DNA of 64,000 nt, taken from the NCBI GenBank assembly GCA_947561715.1, contig OX387198.1, positions 12,338,001 to 12,402,000 on the forward strand, written 5' to 3'. Source of the DNA: Ascidia mentula. Taxonomy: Eukaryota > Chordata > Ascidiacea > Phlebobranchia > Ascidiidae. Positions 57,578-64,000 of this stretch are shown here, piece after piece (position 1 is the stretch's first letter; each line of letters begins with the position of its first letter). The translations under genes and the position numbers were made by a program. Below the pieces are notes generated by a model. The model saw only the letters and a list, made by a program, of their open reading frames with translations. It had not been told where the DNA came from and did not search any database.

Positions 57578-58537
57578 TTTAAATAAAAAGAAATATAAAA
57601 ACAAGCAACAAAAAGCGAAAACTAAACTTTTGAAACAATCAAAAAAAGTATGGGAATTCCCCCCAAAATGACGTAGGATGTGTAGGTGGCACCAGAGACA
57701 ACCCCGACATATTATTAGGACACAAAAAGGCAAATTGCAGACCGTGTCAGTCATATCGAAAGGTACCACTTTACATAGCAGATAGGGTGGTGAAAAGTTT
57801 CAAAAATTGGTCTATTTTGAGTTTAAAGAAAGAATTATGTTCTTTTTTATGAGAAAATTCGTCGTGACCTGTCGTGGCAACATAGAAAACTTAAAACATT
57901 CCGTGTGATAAAATAAACGTTAAAAACGAAAAATTGTACTTCCGCTGCATGGCCAGATTCATGCAATTTTACTTGTTGGCCAACTTAGGCCTATTTATTC
58001 TTGACAAATAATCACGCAAAAAAATCAGTATCTGCATCACAAAAGTCGCATAAAACGGCAAAAAAATCCAAAGGCAAAATAGGTTATAGGTAATTAGTCG
58101 GCATCGAAATATAAAAAAGTAGAAGGAAATGAAATGTCTGTAACTTATTCGTTGTGGGTCGTACACTTATTTGCATCTAAATTCCTAGTTTTAAAATTTG
58201 AATACTTGTGGGAATAAAGCATTCCATTTAAACTGAAAGTAAAGGATATCAGAAAAATAATGGTAAGAACCACTAGTCCTTTTGCACTGTGTAGGCTATA
58301 CATAACATGTACCTATGTCGACCCAACAAGAAAGAATAAACACACAGGTTTTCCGTTTTTATAGGTGGAAAACCTGTGTTTTCAGCTGCAATTGCAACCT
58401 CAGAATGCGATACAGGATATGACGCAGCAGACAAGCCTGTTCCTACATTTATACATGTCTCATATATAGACACCAAGCAATATTTTATGTGGTAAAATAA
58501 CAGACCGCGCAGTTTTAATTCAGAAAATGTCAACGCA
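57578..58537. other. Divergent promoter region, SLCO and lectin GPCR
   Basis: About 960 bp between two head-to-head starts. The right ~200 bases (from about 58335) recur upstream of the second GPCR copy (about 62640-62868), so they belong to the duplicated GPCR 5' region. No separate gene is seen. Confidence 0.55.
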
Positions 58538-61500
58538 ATGAAAATGCTGCGTCCTGTGATGTTATTGGTAGTATGTCTACTTCTTCCGATTCAAGGTTAG
58601 TGTGTTTAAGCCGTGTATAAAACCAAACTTTTTTGCAAGGATTTTCATTAATTTGACAAAATGTTGTTATAATTCGTAGGATGTAAACACCATGATACAA
58701 AACAACTAACATTAATAAAGTTGTTCACTCATCATTGGCTTTTTGTAGGAATCAGTTCCTCAAGCGATCGCAGAACCGGATGCATTTGTCAACCAGATGG
58801 CCAAGTCAATTGCATCAGTATGTGCTACAGATAAAAAAAACAATTTATAAGGCAACAAGGCTCAGATTGAAGTCAGCAGATGTAGTTCACAGTGTGAGCT
58901 TGAGGTGATAGCGTAAAGAAAAGATTCTCAGTTGCAAGGGTGATTTTTGTGTGCATTTTATTGTTTTTATTATAACTACTGCATAATTTTTGCAGAAACT
59001 GACGATGCTTACATAAGCGAAATCGATTTTATAACAAATAAATCTGCTGACTTCAATCTGAGCCTTGTTGCTTCATGATATATGCGAACCAAAGTAATTT
59101 GCTGTCGCAGATAATAAAACAATGCCTAACCGAGGGCTAGATTCCTCTACAGCTACTAAGCAAGTCGTACAATTTATAAGGCTTTTGTTTTACGTCGGAC
59201 GAGTGCCGTCAACGATAAATATTGCAAAAACGATTATGCTCACAAATATTGGTTGTAAAACTAAAGAAACACAAACACCGCTGCATTGTGCTGCTTTTTT
59301 GCGCTGACATTCGAAACTGAAATGTGTTTATTTCAAGTATGTGAGAGTGAAAATTTGGCGATACGCTGTTGGGAAGGAAAAATTAATGTCACTGCTGGAT
59401 TTTACGGAAGAATGACATCTGGTGACGAGTAAGTTAATCCTTTTCCTACATATTATATCACTTATATCGAAGTAGCCACGAAGTGTGATCAGTGTATGTG
59501 CTATGCCGAGTTGGAGCAAACAATTATCTTTACAGAAATCTTTCGTTTTAAGCGTTTGTAATCATGTACTGATAAACACGACGACCTGCAAGCAAGAATT
59601 ATCTCAAGACAAAATTATCGCCCTTTGCAACAACAAAACTTCATGTCTAATTCCTGCCAACAATGCCAAGTTCAATGACCCATGCGTAGGCACTTACAAA
59701 TACGTCAAGCTCAATTATACTTGCAACAGACATGGTACATGTGTAAAATGTTATATTTTTAGCCAAAACGATGTATATAACGCAATACAAAGGAATATAG
59801 AATAACGTAACCATTTTGAGCAAAAATTTGTACACTTATCCATTTAGCATGTTGTGCCCACGTGTAAAAAAAAAACTTCAACTAGTTTGTTACTGCTTTG
59901 TGCGACAAAATAATCCAACTAACTCTGTTCAATGCATTAAATGCACTCTACAGAAATCTATTCTACTCTCAAAGCAAAAAGTCTGCGAAAGATTTTTGCA
60001 GTGGAATGTCAAAGCACAATGGATGCACGTCGACTAATTAAAATTCAAGGTCAAATGCTATCGACAGCCAGATCCAAAATCATCGCACTTTCGTCTCAAA
60101 CAGAGCTAAATAATCCCAAACATGCCTTGTTACAACGGGATGGCGTCATCGTTGAAAATATTACCAGAGAAAAATCCATAATTGCTGCACTTTCAATTAT
60201 TCACCTGCCAGCTACCAACACAGAAACACTAATTGGGCGGAAGGAGCTTATAGAATCCAACCAAAGATATTCACATTTTGTGCAATTGGAAGGAATGTCG
60301 CTTGTTTCCGTGGTCGTATTGGACTTCAAAGACAAAACCGAGCTTCGATCACCAATCCGTATTTCCACTCCTGTTCCCCAAAATCATAACAACGGAAGCA
60401 ACTTGATGTTAAGATTTGGAACTGACCCAAACAACATGGTCCGCTATCGCCGAGCGAAGTGGGTTTGTGCATTCATAGACCCTGCTGTCGGAATGTTCGA
60501 CCAAACTGGTTGTCGTCACTTGGAAACCAGCAATCGCACTCGTGTTACCTGTGACTGCAACCACACGACAGTCTTCGCTGTACTTCTGGCCTTGGACGCT
60601 GTCGTGTTGCCGCCTTATATAAAGGTATGTGGAAATCATTAGATAACTGCAGACTTTTAAGTTTGGGCAACAAATGGATGAGAACAAAGCACAAAACAAA
60701 ATACAATTTCAGTGAAAACAGTTTGGGGTTACTTTTCTGATATTACGGGATTTCCTTAACAACTTAAATAACCTTCAAAGGTTCAACGGCACAGACAACT
60801 ATGAGCATTGGCCAAACGGGTGTTGTGCGTCTACATTGAATAATTGAAATTTATGGACGACCTACAGTGCTTTGGTCACATAAATGTGTTTCAGGTTCTG
60901 TCATATGTTGCTGGTGGAACGTCGGCATTGTTTCTGGCTCTAACTGTAATTGTTCTTCTCTGCGTGCGCAAGAAGATTTCCAATGATCGTATGTTTGTAC
61001 AAATAAATCTGTGCATGGCGCTTTTGTTTTTCCACCTCCTCAATTTGGTCCATGACGCAGTTGTGATGAACTCGTCGCTCTGCCACGCGTTAAGTGTTGG
61101 CATTCATCACTTCCTGCTCGCTTCAGGTAATTTGCAAACCTCTTAAATTTGTTGACGTCCTTATACAAAAATAAAACAATCGGAGGCACTTTGATGTTAT
61201 AATATGTAAAAATTACAGCAAATGTCGTCAGATCTTTTTAATAAAATCGGCATTTAAATAACATCTAACAAGTTTATATAACTAAGCGACATGTGTATTA
61301 TCCCAATTATACACAGCGAATGTTTCAGCGTGGGCCTTATACTCATACAGTTGTTGAGATTGAACGTTTTTTCAATAATGTTTTCTTTGCTATGGTAAAT
61401 TATAGTTTTAGTAAACGGCTTGTCCTGTTTTCAATTGCATTTATCGGAGATGCGACCATTACAATTTGGCATTGCGCTTCCAAAAGCGTAATGAAACTTA

Positions 61501-62398
61501 TATTTGTTCATTCTATAGCCCATCATGCGTGATGTATAAATATGTATATGTTGCAGTGTTTTGGATGCTTGTGGAAGGTGTGACTCTTGCCATAAAAACT
61601 TCGGACAGATCGTTGGAGTTTTTTGCAGTCAACCCCGTAAAACTCAACGCGGGAAGATGCCTCGTCGGTTGGGGAATACCCGCTTTCATAGTGCTTGTCA
61701 CAAGTCTTTACGGATTGATCGGATCCCAATCCTTACTCAAAACCGACGCACTTTATAGTCTCGGTCAAAGTTCGCAGCAATTCGACAAGTGTTTTCTCGA
61801 CTACCGGTCGCACGTCTTTTACTGGGCGATGATTGCACCTATGTGCATTTGCATTGCAATCAATATTGGAATATTAGTGCATGTGGCGGCCTTTACTTAC
61901 CGCTTGAACGCCAACCAGCCACGTCCGGCCCGGCAGCAAGGCAACGAGGATGCTGATTGGAAGCGGAAAATCTTTGAATTGTTTAGAATTGCGAGGGTTG
62001 TCCTTGTGCTGCTTCCTGTCACTGCAGTTCCGTTTCTTTTGGGTCTTTTTGTCGGTAAGGATAATGATGAACGATTGTTATTTGTTTTTCACAGTTTTAT
62101 AAATTTATCTGCTGGTTTATTCTTCTATTTTTTTCATAATTGGCTATAAGGTAATGAGCTTAATTGGCCTGTAGGAATTTGTGAATTGTGATCTCGGTCT
62201 GAATCAAGTATTCCAATTACGTATGCTTTTTTTCCAGGATTTGGTTCAACAGAAAGCAACTTCTTCTTCATGTATCTAAACATTTTACTCAACGGTCTTC
62301 AGGGATTATTTATCTTTTTACTGTACTGTGTAATATCGAAGGAAATAAGAAAAGCTGCCCGAAACTTCACTGCACAACACTCGTGTTGCAGTAATTAA
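58538..62398 (+). CDS. Adhesion GPCR with SUEL-type lectin domain (latrophilin-like)
   Basis: Exons: 58538-58595, 58749-58817, 59338-59428, 59553-59734, 59954-60624, 60895-61126, 61557-62054, 62238-62398. The sum is 1962 nt (653 residues). Seen in order: signal peptide; short Cys segment (G-C-I-C-Q-P-D-G); galactose-binding SUEL/RBL lectin (C-E-S-E-N-L-A-I-R-C, A-G-F-Y-G-R, C-N-N-K-T-S-C, Y-K-Y-V-K-L-N-Y-T-C); a compact GAIN region ending in a GPS (four Cys, C-D-C-N-H-T-T, normally H-L-T/S); seven membrane helices with C-H-A-L in TM3 and a Cys in loop 2, F-W-M-L-V-E-G in TM3 and L-N-G-L-Q-G in TM7. The olfactomedin and hormone-receptor domains of vertebrate latrophilins are absent. Probably a surface adhesion receptor; ligand unknown. 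Confidence 0.9.
58850..59078. repeat. Foldback in intron 2 of the lectin GPCR
   Basis: A segment near 58851-58883 (C-A-A-C-A-A-G-G-C-T-C-A-G-A-T-T) is the near-exact reverse complement of about 59043-59075. Part of the interior and right arm (58970-59090) also resembles 62530-62640 downstream of the gene. The second GPCR copy lacks this block in the same intron, so it inserted or rearranged after duplication. Confidence 0.6.
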
Positions 62399-62868
62399 AC
62401 TTTTAATTTTGTATATATTTGCATTTTTGTACATTGATGTGCTACAACTTGAAGCTCTTTTTCCGATCAAGAGAACAGTTTCGTCACAAGAAACGAAACT
62501 GTCAGCATTGAACGTTTTCGTGTTCCTACTACGTAATTTTTGCAGAAACTGACGATGCTTGTGGTAACTTACATAAGCGAAATCGATTTTTCACAATAAA
62601 ATCTGCTGACGTAAAACAGAGGCTTGTTGCTTCATTATATACACATGGGTTTTCCGTTTTTATAAGTGGAAAACCAGTACGTTGGTGTGTTTTCAGCTGC
62701 AAAAACAATTGTAACCTTAGAATACGATAACAGGATATGACGCAGTAGAAAAAGCATTAAAGGGAAAATTTTCACAGGAGAAAATGCAATCAGTATATTG
62801 ACACCAAGCAATATTTTATGTGATAAAATAACAGACCGCGCAGTATTAGTTCAGAAAACGTCAACAGA
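62399..62868. other. Intergenic sequence between GPCR copies
   Basis: 3' flank of the first GPCR, then a duplicated upstream region matching about 58335-58537. The 62530-62640 part is shared with intron 2 of the first copy. No gene is seen. Confidence 0.55.
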
Positions 62869-64000
62869 ATGAAAATGCTGCGTCCTGTGAAGTTATTGGT
62901 GGTATGTCTACTTCTTCTGATTCAAGGTTAGTGTGTTTATACCGTATATTAAACCAAACTTTTTGCAAGGATTTTCATTAATTTGTCAAAATTTTGTCAG
63001 AGTTGTTCACTCATCTTTAGCTTTTTGTAGGAATCAGTTCCTCAAGCGATCGCAGAACCGGATGCATTTGCCAACCAGATGGCCAAGTCAATTGCATCAG
63101 TAGGTGCTACATTGAAAAAAAACAATTTATATGGTTTTTGTTTTTACGTCGGACGAGTGCCAACAAATTTAAATGTTGCAAAAACGAATATACTGACAAA
63201 TATTGGTTGTAAAACTAAATACCACTGCATTACATCGTTTTTTTGCGCTGACATTCGAAACCGAAATGTGTTTTTTCAAGTATGTGAGAGTGAAAATTTG
63301 GCGATACGCTGTTGGGAAGGGAAAATTAATGTCACTGCTGGATTTTACGGAAGAATGACATCTGGTGACAAGTAAGTTAAGCTTTTTCCTAGATATTCTA
63401 TCACTTATATCGAAGTAGCCACGAAGTGTGATCAGTGTATGTGCTGTAACGAGTTGGGGCAAACAATTATCTTTACAGAAATCTTTCGTTTTAAGCGTTT
63501 GTAATCATGGAAAGATAGAAACGACGAAATGCAAGCAAAAATTATCTCAAGAGAAAATCGTCGCCCTTTGCAACAGGAAAACTTCATGTCAAATTCCTGC
63601 CAACAAAGACGTGTTTAATGGGGACCCATGCGAAAACACTTACAAATACGTCGAGCTTAATTATACTTGCAACAGACACGGTACACGTGCAAAATGTTAT
63701 ATTTTATGCCAAAACGATAACGCAATACAATGGAATAAGTAAGTATGTTGAGCAAATGTCAAACGAGTGAAGAACAAACGCTATTGCACTGTGAAGGAAA
63801 AATGGAAAAATGTTACGCTAAACTTTGGTATTACAACATTCATTCGAAGCACGTAAAATTTGTACACCTATCCATTTAGTATGTTGTGTGCACGTGTAAA
63901 AAAACTTCAACTAGTTTGTTACTGTTTTGTGCGACAAAAAATCCAACTAACTCTGTCCAATGCACTCTACAGAAATCTATTCTACTCTCAAAGAAGAAAA
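62869..64000 (+). CDS. Second lectin-GPCR copy, 5' part only (runs off the window)
   Basis: Exons: 62869-62926, 63031-63099, 63281-63371, 63496-63680, and the start of exon 5 at 63973. Lengths and phases match the first copy except for one extra codon in exon 4. It encodes the signal peptide, the short Cys segment and the whole SUEL lectin domain (C-N-R-K-T-S-C, N-G-D-P-C, Y-K-Y-V-E-L-N-Y-T-C). Exon 5 opens with the same E-I-Y-S-T-L-K sequence that begins the GAIN region in copy 1. The 7TM part must lie beyond the window, so completeness cannot be judged. Lectin residues differ at several loop positions, which could change ligand choice. Confidence 0.88.

Overview
The window is nuclear DNA from an intron-rich, AT-rich invertebrate animal. 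Genes have 8-13 small exons with GT-AG introns. The gene set is a CYP2-clan P450 cluster, an SLCO/OATP transporter, and adhesion GPCRs with a sea-urchin-lectin domain. Together with the intron style this fits a tunicate such as Ciona. The species is an inference; the gene families are read directly from spliced reading frames.

Layout. (1) 0.45-18.75 kb: three + strand paralogues (M-A, M-B, M-C) of a type II single-pass membrane protein with a short stalk and an unrecognised extracellular domain carrying a DGGNDMYDGGN-like motif. M-B and M-C lie in tandem duplication units whose junction is at 11726/11727. The introns of M-C hold a 190-bp satellite array and a Penelope-like insertion with a complete hammerhead ribozyme. 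(2) 20.9-30.4 kb: two + strand, 13-exon paralogues (S1, S2) encoding secreted proteins of about 325 residues, apparently built from repeated two-exon helical modules, family not recognised. A fused P450 relic lies between them. (3) 31.5-49.7 kb: five CYP2-like genes in the order - - + + -, all with the same nine-exon layout. The first is a pseudogene with three independent lesions; four look intact. (4) 52.2-57.6 kb, - strand: a complete 12-exon SLCO4A-like organic anion transporter. (5) 58.5-62.4 kb, + strand: an eight-exon adhesion GPCR (SUEL lectin, GAIN/GPS, 7TM), followed by the start of a second tandem copy that runs off the window.

The window is shaped by local duplication. Every family except the transporter is present in two or more copies, and the repeat fraction is dominated by fragments derived from Penelope-like elements. 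Three of these are inverted-repeat foldbacks built around hammerhead or hammerhead-like cores. Exon boundaries were set by hand from splice-site consensus, phase and paralogue comparison. For each intact complete gene the summed exon length is a multiple of three, which is strong internal support for the models.
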